From Micromonospora sp. KC723 (lineage in GTDB: Bacteria > Actinomycetota > Actinomycetes > Mycobacteriales > Micromonosporaceae): a stretch of 64,000 nucleotides of DNA. The position numbers and the translations under genes are program-made. Of the stretch, positions 17,667 through 27,039 are shown piece after piece. The notes beneath the pieces were generated by a model. It was not told the DNA's origin. It saw nothing but the letters and a program-made list of their open reading frames with translations, and did no database searches. Location of the stretch: positions 62,001 through 126,000 of the forward strand of contig NZ_SMKD01000002.1 of assembly GCF_004348595.1 (NCBI RefSeq). Reading direction: 5' to 3'. The number at the start of each line of letters is the position of its first letter. The first letter of the stretch is position 1.

Positions 17667-18085
17667 TACGTAGCCGGTCGGCGCGGTCGGACTCGGGCAG
17701 CTCCCCATCGTGAAGATGCCCGCAGCGTTCGACCGACCCCGACTGCACGTTGTCGGTTACCCGCGTCTAACAGGTCGTTCGGGCTGAGGTGGCGCTCATT
17801 GTTCGGGACTCGGGCTACGTGGCCGCCTGGGGCAGCGGGTATCGCCGCCGCTGCGCTCCTGGCAGACCGTCGGTAGTGGAGGGGAGGCAGGGGGCGACAT
17901 CTCGCTACACCCCAGCGGCGACCGGCACTGCGAGTACGCCGAGACCGAGCCCGGTGACCAGGTAGACAGCGGCGGCGCCTACGCCAGGTGTTGATCGATC
18001 GCCGGTCGTGGCTCGCAACGGCGGGTTGCGGTCAGCCTCAAGTCGACGTCCTGACCGCCGGCCGCGACTGACTCCAGAGCCGCGG
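17667..18085. other. 419-base stretch without a supported gene
   Basis: The only protein-like piece is on the minus strand near 17920-17990: a hydrophobic GVGAAAVYLVTGLGLGVLAV run that could be the last membrane helix of a lost membrane protein. It has no start and no family, so it is not called. Confidence 0.4.
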
Positions 18086-18547
18086 TCAGAGGGCTCGGTC
18101 GAAGACCATCATGTCCTTGCCGGGCCCGTCATAATCTACGACCGGCCCCGTCACCTCGAAACCCATGCTCTTGTGAAAGGCAATCGAACCGGCGTTCACC
18201 GGAGAGGTGATCGCCCCGACCCGGCTGGCTCCGGCCGCTCGCGCGAGCGCGAAAAACTCCTCGTAGAGGCGGCCGCCGAGCCCGTAGCCACGAGCGGCGG
18301 GCGCGACGCCGACGAAGTGGATGTAGGCACGGTGGGGTTGCGAGGGCGATAGCACGCCGATGAGAAAGCCGGTGAGCGCGCTGTCGTGGTCACGCGCTAC
18401 CAGACTGGTGCGGTAGAAATGATCGAGGAAGAGGCGGGGCAGCGAGTCGGAGATCGCACGTCCCCACCAGTCGTTGACGATGGCGATGATCTCGTCGTAG
18501 TCCGCGGCCCGCGCGGGGCTCAACTCCATGTCCATGACCTGGATCAT
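18086..18547 (-). CDS. GNAT family N-acetyltransferase
   Basis: About 153 residues; the start ATG at 18547 (MIQVMDMELSPARAADYDEI) is preferred over the longer frame, whose upstream part covers the CRISPR remnant. The GNAT acetyl-CoA motif is APAARGYGLGGRLYEEFFA around residues 79-97, followed by GAITSPVNAGSIAFHKSMGF. Substrate unknown. Its promoter-proximal side carries the two CRISPR-type repeats at 18610-18700. Confidence 0.9.
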   Translation of the reverse strand: MIQVMDMELSPARAADYDEIIAIVNDWWGRAISDSLPRLFLDHFYRTSLVARDHDSALTGFLIGVLSPSQPHRAYIHFVGVAPAARGYGLGGRLYEEFFALARAAGASRVGAITSPVNAGSIAFHKSMGFEVTGPVVDYDGPGKDMMVFDRAL

Positions 18548-18609
18548 GGGACGCGTGTCGACTGCTTGTCGAGCGCCGTCCACCCCCGCCCCGCCTCCAA
18601 TCGGGCAAG

Positions 18610-18700
18610 GCATCCGCCCCCCGCGTGCGCGGGGAGCAGCGAAGGACGTCCAGTCCGGACAGGTGCGCCGGGGATCAACCCCGCATGCGCGGGGAGCAGC
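18610..18700. CRISPR. Orphan two-repeat type I-E CRISPR remnant
   Basis: Two copies of an actinobacterial type I-E repeat lie 60 bases apart. The downstream copy (18672-18700) starts GGATCAACCCCGC and ends with TGCGCGGGGAGCAGC. The upstream copy (about 18612-18640) keeps the GTGCGCGGGGAGCAGC end, but its first half has drifted (ATCCGCCCCCCGC). The 31-base segment between them (18641-18671) is a spacer-sized insert. No third repeat is found downstream and no cas gene is in the window. The I-E assignment rests on the repeat's CCCCGC...GCGGGG hairpin and length. Confidence 0.75.
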
Positions 18701-18874
18701 ACCACGGCGTCCGCTCACGGATCACGAGTTGGTTAGCCATCCCGTGTCATTGACTTCCGGGCCGCCATAGGAGTTGACATGAGCGAACAGCTTCCACAGG
18801 TCGACAGCAAGAAGCCTGTCAGAGCTTCTACACGCAGCCGCCACCGGCCGCGGCCTACGAAGCAGGGATGTGGG

Positions 18875-18902
18875 GTGGCGGGCCTGACTTGAGGCCCGCC
18901 AC
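18875..18902 (-). terminator. Hairpin downstream of the permease gene
   Basis: GTGGCGGGCCT (18875-18885) and AGGCCCGCCAC (18892-18902) form a perfect 11-bp stem with a 6-base loop, 22 bases past the stop of the permease gene at 18925. No T-run is evident, as is common in high-GC actinobacteria. Confidence 0.7.
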
Positions 18903-18924
18903 GCGGTTCGTCGGAGGAGTCGGG

Positions 18925-20898
18925 TTACTCGTGCGCGATTGCGTTCAGTACGTCGACCCGCGCTGCCCGGATCGCCGGTAGGGTCGCGGCGAACGCGCCA
19001 ACGATCACGGCGAGTACCAGGTATGTCCCCATCTGCTCCCAAGGGAGTGCCACGTCGGTGAAGCCCTCCTTCCTCAGCGCTCGTACGACGGCCGCACCCA
19101 GCCCGCTGCCGACCGCGAGGCCGAGCAACGCGCCGAACACCGAGATCACCACGGCCTCGACGGTGATCATGCGCATCGCCTGTGCCCGGCGCAGTCCGAT
19201 CGCCCGGAGCAGGCCGAGCTCGCGGGTGCGTTCCAGGACCGACAGTGCGAGAGTGTTGACGATGCCCAGGACGGCGATGAGGATCGCCAGCGCCAGTAAG
19301 AGCTGAATCATGGCCAGGATGGTGTCGAACTGTCTGCTCTGCTGAGCGATGAACGTGCTGCGGTCGCCGACGGTGACCTCGGGGCTGTCAACCAGCAGCG
19401 CGTCGATCTGCTTGCGGATCTCGGTGGCGTCGGCGCCGTCGGCGAGGCGCAGGTACCCGAGCGAGGGCTGGGCCACCCGGAAGTCGTGTGCCGCTTCGGC
19501 GGGCAGGATCCACCCGCCGACCCGGTACACATCGTCGTCGGTGTAGATGCCGGCCACGGTCATGGTACGGACGCCCCCGCGGGCAAGCCGCACCTGTACG
19601 GCGCTGCCGGCGTGCAGCCCCAGTTCCGTGGCGCGCTCGGCGTCGACGACCACATGGTCGGTCGGCAACGTCGCGAGCGTGCCTTCGGTCGCCCGCAGCG
19701 GCAACATGCGCGTCATGGCCGCCAGGTCGGTGACCGCGTTGACCCGACTCGGCCTGCCGTTGATCATCGCGAAGTCGCCGTACTCGCCGACGACCTCGCG
19801 TACCCCGCCGGTCTGGCGTGCGCGGTCCAACACCGCGGGGTCGAAGGTCGGCATCGAGTCGCCCCCGGGCTCACCAGCAATGATCAGATCGGCCTCGACC
19901 CGCGTGTCGACCATCTTGGTGAAGCTGGCCGCCGCGGATTCGAGGACGACGTGCACCCCGGTGATCAGCGCTAGGCCGACCATCAGGGCGGCGGCGGTGA
20001 TCGCGGTGCGCCGCGGGTTGCGAGCGGAGTTGAGCCGGCCCAGCTGGCCCGGTACCGACCAGGAGAACAACAGGCCCAGCATCGACACGGCCGGCCGGGC
20101 GATCATCGGCGTCAGCAGCGCGACGCCGGTGAAGCTGACCAGCACGCCGCCGAGGAGCAGCAACAACGTGGCCTCGCCGCCCTGGCCCGTTAGTCCGAGC
20201 CCGAGCGTGGTACCCCCGATCGCGGTGGTCAAAGCGCCGGCGACGGCGAGGCGGGTCAGTGGACGGTCCGGCGCCGTGACCTCCCGCAGCGCCGCGACCG
20301 GCGGGATACGCGCCGCGCGCAGCGCCGGTAGCAGCGCCGCCACCAGCGTCACCAGGGTACCCACCACGAACGCGCTGATCACGGCCGACGCCGGAATCTC
20401 GATCGATTCCACGGGTAGGTCGGTGTTGCCGACATGCCTGAACACGTACGCCAGCAATGCCCCCACACCGATGCCCGCGCCCAGCCCGAGCGCCGAGGCG
20501 ACGACGCCGATGGCCAGCGCCTCGGCCAGCACCGACCCGATCATCTGCCACCGGCTGGCACCGATGGCCCGCATCAATGCCAACTCCTTGACGCGCTGCG
20601 CGACGAGGATCGAGAACGTGTTGAGGATCAGGAACGTTCCGACGAACAGCGCCACTCCGGCGAAGCCGAGCAGCACGTTGTTGAAGAAGCTCAGCGACTG
20701 GCGGAAGCTTTCGGCGGCGGTGTCCTGCAGTTGCTTGCCGGTCGAACCCCACTGAACTTGGTCGATCCATCGGCGGCGTCCACGCGGGTCTGGGTTCAGG
20801 GACCACGAGGTGCTCAAGAAAGTCGCCGACTGATGAGTCTGCGCGATGTGAGCGCTACGTGCCGGCAGGTGGCGTGGCACCCCCCGCAACTGGTCCAC
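18925..20898 (-). pseudogene. FtsX/MacB-type ABC transporter permease, 5'-truncated
   Basis: From about residue 52 of the open frame (position 20745 downwards) the protein is a normal large permease with two FtsX units. The first has FFNNVLLGFAGVALFVGTFL and AQRVKELALMRAIGASRWQM; the second has LALAILIAVLGIVNTLALS and LGLLRAIGLRRAQAMRMITV. The first 50 residues (arginine- and proline-rich, HQSATFLSTSWSLNP) do not belong. Relatives start with a membrane helix and about 200 periplasmic residues before this point, all missing here. No ATPase partner is adjacent. The remaining frame is open, so truncation appears recent. Confidence 0.75.
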
Positions 20899-20986
20899 AC
20901 CACGCGCAGGCGTGTCGGGCGCGTCAGCGTGAGCGGCGTGGGCGGTTGAGCCGGCGGCTAGGCTGGCGGATGCTCATGGCGAGGGG

Positions 20987-23419
20987 GTGGGAGTGAACGC
21001 AGAATCGGCGGGCTCTGCCCCGTCGGCGGACCTGCTGGCCTTGCTGGACGCTGATCCTCACGGGTGCGCCGTGGCCGCCGCAGTTCGCGCACCCGATGGT
21101 GTCATCATCGACTTCACACTGGTGTACCTCAATGAGGCCGGTGGTCGGTTCCTGGGTCGACCTCGGAAGGAGTTGATCGGTCGCGGCTACCGGGAGTTGT
21201 GGCCGGACACGGTCACCGATGGGACCCTGCCGTTCTATCGCCGGGTGGTACAGGAGCGGGTGCCGGCGGTGCGCACCGTGTACTACGACCGGGCGAGCGT
21301 GACGGGGCATTTCGAGTTCCGGGTAGTGCCGTTCGGCGACGGGTTCATCGCACGGTTCGTCGATCTGCGAAAGCTGACCATGGGTGCCCAGACGGAGGGC
21401 GGCACCCGACTGTACGACGCCCTCGACGCAGCCTTCGACGGATTCGCCCTGCTGCGGGCGGTTCGGGGCGGCACCGGCGCGATTGTCGATTTCACCCGGG
21501 AATACGTCAACCAGATCGGCGCCAAGCTCGCCGGCCGCACCGTCGAGGAACTCGTGGGGCACCGGATCGGCAACGCGCACTCCAGCAGCACCGAACTGAA
21601 TCTGCTTCCCATCTACCGCGAGGTCGCCGACAGCGGCGAGCCGTGGCAGCAACAGCTCACCTCGCCCACCACGGGGCAGGTGTGGGAGCTGAAAGCCACA
21701 CGCGTCGGCGACGACGTCGTCGCGGTGTCCTACCGAGACGTCACCGAACAGGTTGGCCACCAGGAACAGCTGATGAGCAGCGCGGCGCAGGTTCGCGCCG
21801 CCGCCACCCGCACCGCGGCGCTGCAGGCCGTCACCGCCGCACTGGTAGCGGCGAGCACACCAGAGCAGGTGTACGCCGCGCTAGGCGAGGTGGTGCGATC
21901 CACGGCGGGGGGAAACAGCCTCGCGGTCCTGCTCACCGAGCAGGACCGGCTCGTCTTGAGCTACCACGTCGGCTATGAGGAGCACGTCGTCGCCGCGCTG
22001 GCTGATTTACCCCTGTCGCACCCGTATCCGGCGACGGGCGTCATTGCCGCCGGCGAGCCGCGCTATCTCACCTCGCCGGCGGAATTCTGCGCCGCGCAAC
22101 CCGACCCACGTACCGCCATACCAGGCGGGACCAGGCAGGCGTGGGCCTTCCTGCCGCTGAGCACCGGCGGGCAGCTGCTCGGCGCACTTGTCATCGGCTA
22201 CCCCCGCCCGCGGGAGTTCGACGAGGACGAGCGCGACAACCTTGTCGCCTTCAGCCAGCTGGCAGCACAGGCGCTACAGCGGGCGCTGCTGTTCCAGGCG
22301 CAGATGTCGATCGCGGCAGACCTGCAACGCGCCCTGCTCCCCACCGAGCTGCCCACCCTGCCCGGCGCGCGGCACGCCGTGCGGTACCTGCCCTGGACCC
22401 ACGGCGCGGACATCGGCGGCGACTGGTACGACGTCATACACATCGACTCGCACACCGCAGCGGTCGTCATCGGTGACGTCGCCGGTCACAGCCCTCAGGC
22501 GGCGGCCACGATGGGTCAGGTGCGTAACGCGATCCGCGCCTACGCCGCTGACGGGCACGGACCCGCCGGGGTGATGCAGCGGGTGAACCAGTTGCTGCTG
22601 CGGTTCGAGCCGCACGCGATGGCCACGTGCTGCTACCTCGAACTGCAGCTGACCGAAGGAACCGCGACCGCAGCCCTCGCCGGGCACCCACCTCCCGTGC
22701 TACGCGTCGACGGCCGCGCCCGCTGCCTGGACCTACGCACCGGGCCCCCACTGGGTGTGCGAGGCGCCCACTACCGCGACTCCACCTTCCTGCTGCCCCG
22801 CGGATCCACCCTCGTCCTCTACACCGACGGCCTCGTCGAAGACCGCCGCTACCCTCTCGACCGAGGCCTCGCCGACCTGTACACGGCGCTCGACGCGGCA
22901 CCGACGGACAACCCCGAAGACCTGGTGGAACACCTACTGGGCGCCGACGTCGGACCTTCTCCACGCCGCGACGACGTGGCCATCCTCGCGCTCACCGTCG
23001 ACGCGGAACCGCCGCCCGGGCCACGCACCGCCCGACGACGCTTCCGCGGTGACGCCGACAGCACGTCGGCCGCCCGACACTTCGCCGACGACATCCTCGC
23101 CGCCTGGGACCAGCACCCGCTGCGGGAGGACGCAGGCCTCCTGCTCGGCGAGCTCATCGCCAACGCGGTGCAACACACCGCCGGCGACGTCGAAGTCCTC
23201 ATCACCCTGGGCCAGCGACTGCGCATCGACGTGCATGACAGCAGCAACCGCCATCCGGTCAAACGCCCCGTCGACATCTGCAGCGACGCCGGCCGGGGCA
23301 TGCACATCATCGAGCACCTCGCCGATGCGTGGGGATCCGCACCGCTTCCCGGCACCGGCAAGACGGTCTGGTTCGAACTCCAATCACCGAACGGCGACAC
23401 TGACGAACGTCATCCGTAG
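20987..23419 (+). CDS. PAS-PAS-GAF-PP2C phosphatase with C-terminal anti-sigma-type ATPase domain
   Basis: 810 residues, from GTG 20987 or GTG 20993 after a GAGGGGG box. Domains in order: PAS (about 15-125), second PAS (140-255, ending VAVSYRDVTEQ), GAF (275-435) and SpoIIE-type PP2C phosphatase (455-670). The phosphatase has GADIGGDWYDVI, VVIGDVAGHSPQAAATMGQV and DDVAILAL, the metal-binding aspartates. Last is an RsbW/SpoIIAB-like HATPase domain (690-800) with LLLGELIANAVQHTAG (N box) and DAGRGMHIIEHLADAWG (G box). Such proteins act in partner-switching control of sigma factors: the phosphatase acts on an anti-anti-sigma factor and the ATPase domain can bind or phosphorylate one. No anti-anti-sigma gene is adjacent. 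It is cytoplasmic, with no membrane segment. Confidence 0.9.
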   Translation: MGVNAESAGSAPSADLLALLDADPHGCAVAAAVRAPDGVIIDFTLVYLNEAGGRFLGRPRKELIGRGYRELWPDTVTDGTLPFYRRVVQERVPAVRTVYYDRASVTGHFEFRVVPFGDGFIARFVDLRKLTMGAQTEGGTRLYDALDAAFDGFALLRAVRGGTGAIVDFTREYVNQIGAKLAGRTVEELVGHRIGNAHSSSTELNLLPIYREVADSGEPWQQQLTSPTTGQVWELKATRVGDDVVAVSYRDVTEQVGHQEQLMSSAAQVRAAATRTAALQAVTAALVAASTPEQVYAALGEVVRSTAGGNSLAVLLTEQDRLVLSYHVGYEEHVVAALADLPLSHPYPATGVIAAGEPRYLTSPAEFCAAQPDPRTAIPGGTRQAWAFLPLSTGGQLLGALVIGYPRPREFDEDERDNLVAFSQLAAQALQRALLFQAQMSIAADLQRALLPTELPTLPGARHAVRYLPWTHGADIGGDWYDVIHIDSHTAAVVIGDVAGHSPQAAATMGQVRNAIRAYAADGHGPAGVMQRVNQLLLRFEPHAMATCCYLELQLTEGTATAALAGHPPPVLRVDGRARCLDLRTGPPLGVRGAHYRDSTFLLPRGSTLVLYTDGLVEDRRYPLDRGLADLYTALDAAPTDNPEDLVEHLLGADVGPSPRRDDVAILALTVDAEPPPGPRTARRRFRGDADSTSAARHFADDILAAWDQHPLREDAGLLLGELIANAVQHTAGDVEVLITLGQRLRIDVHDSSNRHPVKRPVDICSDAGRGMHIIEHLADAWGSAPLPGTGKTVWFELQSPNGDTDERHP

Positions 23420-23798
23420 CATGCGGAGCAGCTACCGACGTCGGCGCGCAGATGTTGTAGACGAACCGAGCAGGTGTGTCTGATGTTGCCTGCCCACACG
23501 GTGGGGGCGGGGGCAGCGGCGGTTGCGTTCGCGGCAATCATGGCTGCTCGTAGAAGTGTGCGCTCGCAGCCTTGGACTACGGGTCTGTGAGTGTCGGTGG
23601 TGGTTCTGGCTGGACTGCCGCCAGGATCGGTGCTGGCCGCACGGGTGACTCGCTACGGGTCTGGCCGAACCCGGGTGCACGCACGGGTCAGCGCCTCGGG
23701 CCGATTCTCGACGGTGCAGGTGCTGCTGGTGTCGCATGACAGCCTTTGGGCGCTGGTGAAAGCCCCGGGTGCGCTGCGCCCGGCCGGGCGTCCTCGCG
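23420..23798. other. 379-base stretch without a recognised gene
   Basis: Open frames here are short and of shadow composition. I see no repeat, RNA gene or family signature. It separates two convergent transcription units, so it probably contains terminators, but no convincing hairpin was found. Confidence 0.4.
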
Positions 23799-24623
23799 TC
23801 ACTGCGACGCAGGTCCGTTGTCGACCAGCCGGAAGCGGGTGGTCAGGGGTGCGTCGCCGAGTTCCTCCAGGATCAGTCCCCGGGTCCGTGAGTTCTGCAG
23901 GAAGGCTGAGTGGCTGCTGATCGCGTACGTAGGCGCGCCGTCGTGTTGGCCGTCGCGGACGACCGTGAACTGCTGTCTCGGTTCGTCTGGCGCGCAGGGG
24001 GCCGCCTCGACCCGCAGTGGCTGGCTGCCCGACGAGCGGACCTGCCAGCAGGTGTCGGTCCGGTCGGTGCCGGGCTCGGCGGTGCGGATCTGGTACGTGT
24101 CAGAGCCCTGCGGCGTGAACACGAACAGTTGCTGTCCTTCGTCGCCGTCGACCTCGCCCAGCCGGCCGTCGTCGAGCAGCGACAGCCCGCCCCTCAACGC
24201 ATCCACCCGCACGATGGTGACCTGACGCTGCCCGGACAGCAGCGGACTACCGGCGGGCGGGCTGGACGATCCGGTGGGCGGACCGGACGCGCCACCGGTC
24301 GGGACGGATGACGGGCCGGCCGCGTTGGATGTGCCGCCGGTGGGGCCGGAAGACGCGCCGGCCGGGTCGGGTGACGCGACCGGGCCGGAGGTGGGGCCCG
24401 CCGGGCCGACCGGGATGGGGTGTGCCCGCCCGCCCGGGCGGACCAGGGCGACGCCCGCGCCGAGCGCGACGACGGCGAGGGCGGCGAGCGCGACCGACGC
24501 CGTCCGTCGACGTCGGCGGGTGTCGCCGCGTCGCCGGATGTCGGCGGCGGCCGGGACTCTCCCCTGCCCGCCCTGCCCCGCCAGCGCCCGCAGGGCGTTG
24601 TCGAGCTGGTTGTCAGAGCTCAT
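23799..24623 (-). CDS. Membrane-anchored protein with extracytoplasmic lectin-like domain (probable sigma-factor partner)
   Basis: 274 residues from ATG 24623, overlapping the sigma gene stop by 4 bases (ATGA), so translation is coupled. Residues 1-40 are cytoplasmic and basic (DIRRRGDTRRRRR), residues 42-62 are a membrane helix (VALAALAVVALGAGVAL). Then comes a Gly/Ser/Pro-rich linker (about 70-125) and a C-terminal domain (130-274) with QVTIVRVDALRGGLSLLDDG and RGLILEELGDAPLTTRFRLV. That domain has the periodic layout of a beta-trefoil/ricin-like fold. It is paralogous to the C-terminal domain of the gene at 25233. By position it is an anti-sigma-like or signal-sensing partner, but I see no zinc-binding anti-sigma motif. 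Confidence 0.7.
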   Translation of the reverse strand: MSSDNQLDNALRALAGQGGQGRVPAAADIRRRGDTRRRRRTASVALAALAVVALGAGVALVRPGGRAHPIPVGPAGPTSGPVASPDPAGASSGPTGGTSNAAGPSSVPTGGASGPPTGSSSPPAGSPLLSGQRQVTIVRVDALRGGLSLLDDGRLGEVDGDEGQQLFVFTPQGSDTYQIRTAEPGTDRTDTCWQVRSSGSQPLRVEAAPCAPDEPRQQFTVVRDGQHDGAPTYAISSHSAFLQNSRTRGLILEELGDAPLTTRFRLVDNGPASQ

Positions 24624-25129
24624 GGCCGCGCCCTTTCGTCCACGCCGTGGTATTCCGGTTCGGTCAGGTGGGCGGCGAGGGCCCGGCGGCCCCGGGCCAG
24701 TCGCGTCTTGACGGTGTTCTCGTTGGTACCGACCTCCGCCGCGATCTCGGCCACGCTCAGCCCGACCAGGTGGTGCAGCACCACCGCCCGGCGTTGTTCG
24801 GCGGAGATGCGCCGCAAGGCGGTCACCACCGCGACGTGGTCGACCGAGATGGCGTCGACGCGCTGCGCGCAGGCGTCCCGACGATGGGCGCGCAGCCGGT
24901 TGACGGTCTTGCGCCATGCGCTGACCGCCACGCGGTAGGCCACCCGGCGTACCCACGCCTCCGGGCTGTCGCACTCGCGCACGACGGTCCAGCGGTCCCA
25001 GGCCCGGGCGTACGCCTCCGCCACCGCGTCCTCGGCCTCGGCCCGGTTGCCGATCATCGCGTACAGATGTCCCAGTACCCGCTGCACGGACGCGGAGTAG
25101 AAGGCGTCGAACTCCGCGGCGTCACGCAT
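24620..25129 (-). CDS. SigE-family ECF RNA polymerase sigma factor
   Basis: 169 residues from ATG 25129. Region 2 is FDAFYSASVQRVLGHLYAMI, then AEAEDAVAEAYARAWDRW. Region 4 is ISAEQRRAVVLHHLVGLSVA, then AAEVGTNENTVKTRLARGRR. It matches the actinobacterial SigE-family of ECF sigma factors (sigma-70 family, Streptomyces/Micromonospora type). It is flanked on both sides by paralogous membrane-anchored proteins and overlaps the downstream one by 4 bases. The three probably form one regulatory unit sensing something outside the membrane. Confidence 0.92.
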   Translation of the reverse strand: MRDAAEFDAFYSASVQRVLGHLYAMIGNRAEAEDAVAEAYARAWDRWTVVRECDSPEAWVRRVAYRVAVSAWRKTVNRLRAHRRDACAQRVDAISVDHVAVVTALRRISAEQRRAVVLHHLVGLSVAEIAAEVGTNENTVKTRLARGRRALAAHLTEPEYHGVDERARP

Positions 25130-25232
25130 CGGTCAAAGTCTCCACCCGACCCTGGTTGATCCTGGCAGTTGTGTGCTCGGTCGCACCCGCCATTGGTCCG
25201 GCCGGGAACTGCCGGCCGGGCCGCCGAGGGGG

Positions 25233-25898
25233 TCACTTCCGGCGCGGGGCCGGTCCGGTGTCGTTGAACCGGAAGCTGCTCACCGGCGGGGCATCGCCCA
25301 ACTCCTCCAGGATCAGGCCGGACCGGGCAGAGTCGCGCAGGTACGCCCACCGGTTGCTGATCAGGTACTCGCGGGGACCTCCGGCCGGGGCGGGCGCGAT
25401 GACGAACCGCTGAGCCGGGTCGTCCGCCCGGCAGGCGGCACCGCGCACGAACAACGGCCGGCTGTTCCCCGGGTTGCGTACCTGCCAGCAGACCGGCTGC
25501 CCGGTGCCGCCGCCGTAGTACGCCTTGATCAGGAACTCCCCCGACCTCAACGGGGTTGGCACGAAGACCTGCCGGCCACGGTCGTCGTCCACCTCGGCCA
25601 ACCGTCCACCGTCGAGCAGCGCCAGCCCCGACTCGAACGCCCCCACCCGTACGATCGTCACCCGGCGCTTGCCGGAGAGCACCGGCTCCGCGCCCGCCGC
25701 CTCCTGCCGCACCGGCACCGCCCGCGCACCCCCGGGCGGCTGAGCCCCGGTCGCGGGCACCGGCTCCGACTGCGGCTCGGCCACCGGCACCGCCGCCGGG
25801 CCCTCGCCGCCGGAGGCCGGCGACCCGCCGTACACCCCGACGGCGGCACCGGTCAGTACCACCAGGCCCGCACCGGCGAGCCACCTTCCGAACGCCAC
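25233..25898 (-). CDS. Secreted or membrane-anchored lectin-like domain protein, paralogue of the 23799 product
   Basis: 221 residues. The first 25 residues are a signal peptide or anchor (WLAGAGLVVLTGAAVGVYGG). A Pro/Ala/Glu linker follows to about residue 75, then a C-terminal domain with RRVTIVRVGAFESGLALLDG and ARSGLILEELGDAPPVSSFR. This domain aligns closely, segment for segment, with residues 130-274 of the 23799 product, with the same CWQVRN/CWQVRS and LILEELGDAP anchors. It ends 103 bases before the sigma gene. It lacks the basic cytoplasmic tail of its paralogue, so it may be a soluble or lipid-free ligand-binding counterpart. Confidence 0.75.
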   Translation of the reverse strand: MAFGRWLAGAGLVVLTGAAVGVYGGSPASGGEGPAAVPVAEPQSEPVPATGAQPPGGARAVPVRQEAAGAEPVLSGKRRVTIVRVGAFESGLALLDGGRLAEVDDDRGRQVFVPTPLRSGEFLIKAYYGGGTGQPVCWQVRNPGNSRPLFVRGAACRADDPAQRFVIAPAPAGGPREYLISNRWAYLRDSARSGLILEELGDAPPVSSFRFNDTGPAPRRK

Positions 25899-26565
25899 GT
25901 TTCCTCCCCGACTGCCTCCGCCGTCGAGGCCGTGAGCCCGGGCAGCTCACGGTCCTCGGTCGACACAGCCGGATGACGCGTGAGGCTGTCCGGGAGTTTC
26001 ACCGCGGCGCGACATTTCGACGCAGCTGACAGGCTGCCGTCGGCGGCGGCCACCGAAACGGGCTGCGGTCACGAACCGGTGGTCGGACCGGCCGGTGCGG
26101 CCTGGACCGCGCCGGATCCAGCGGTCGGCTGTCGAACTCGCAAACGATATTGTCGCGGTGGAACAAGCCGCTCCGCCTGCGCCACGGTCACGCCCACGGC
26201 CTGCACGGCCCACCAGAAGATCGGGACGTCCCGGTTCCTGCCATGCCGTCAGTGGCCGCTTCTATCCTTTCGGTTGTGGCGGAGGGTCGGGCAGTGCGGT
26301 GGTGATCGCGACGCGTCACGTCACTGACCGGGCTGGTGCCCGTCGAGGACATCGGCCGCGCCCGCCAGGCGCTCGCGGCGATGCTGGCACGCGTCGAGCG
26401 GCGGCTGCGCGCGGCATCAGACGAGCGGGCCTACACGGTGCCGCAGGTGCGCACGGTAACCAAAGGCGTGTGAGCAGGGACCTCAGAGGAGGAAAAGCCC
26501 TGCTCGATCGTTCGTAGGACGTTGAATCAAGCCTGGAGGCGGGCACCGAGACCTACCGGTCTCCG
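25899..26565. other. 667-base stretch, mostly empty, with a short C-terminal-like fragment
   Basis: Near the right end, the plus strand reads ARQALAAMLARVERRLRAAS and DERAYTVPQVRTVTKGV to a stop at 26471-26473, preceded by an in-frame stop at 26303. It looks like a real 45-50 residue protein end, with a possible GTG start at 26336, but I do not recognise it. The rest shows no family signature. Confidence 0.4.
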
Positions 26566-27039
26566 TCACCGCCGCGTTGGGCGGGGCAGGGGTGTGTGAG
26601 GCGTGATCACGAAGACGTTGGAGACGAGGTCTTTCTTGCAGTGGACCCACGCCAGAGTGAGGCGCTGACGGTTTCCGACCTGCAGGGACACTCCGCCGCG
26701 CGGCGGAATGGTTGTCCCCGTTCCGGCCGTGTGGCGCCCGGGCGTGGTGCTGAAGTCCATGTACTGCTCGCCGACCTCCGCGTAGCAGTCCTCGGCAGGG
26801 GCATCTCCGTAGTTCATGACGATGATGACGGCCGTCGGCGACAGGTACGGACCGAGGTTGACCTGGGTCGCGCTCGTGACGACCAACAGCGGATCCGCGG
26901 TGATCCTCTGGTACAGGCCGAACCCCACGGCGCCGAGCACCGAGACGAGTACACCGGTAATGATCGCGATGATGGCCTGACCGAACCGGCTCTGCCCTGC
27001 CGTCGGGGCATCTGCTGGCGCTGATGGTGTCTCCGACAT
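26566..27039 (-). CDS. Single-pass membrane hypothetical protein
   Basis: 157 residues from ATG 27039 (MSETPSAPADAPTAGQ), which fits better than the longer frame. The only clear feature is one membrane helix at about residues 25-45 (AIIAIITGVLVSVLGAVGFG) followed by LYQRITADPLLVV. The outside domain of about 105 residues (YAEVGEQYMDFS, LTLAWVHCKKDLVSNVFV) has no recognised family. The topology suggests a small extracytoplasmic beta-rich domain. It is divergent from the cyclase gene. Confidence 0.65.
   Translation of the reverse strand: MSETPSAPADAPTAGQSRFGQAIIAIITGVLVSVLGAVGFGLYQRITADPLLVVTSATQVNLGPYLSPTAVIIVMNYGDAPAEDCYAEVGEQYMDFSTTPGRHTAGTGTTIPPRGGVSLQVGNRQRLTLAWVHCKKDLVSNVFVITPHTPLPRPTRR

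Noticed and set aside
17920-17990. Hydrophobic minus-strand piece resembling a final membrane helix
   Set aside because: There is no start and no recognisable family, and the stretch is too short to distinguish from chance.
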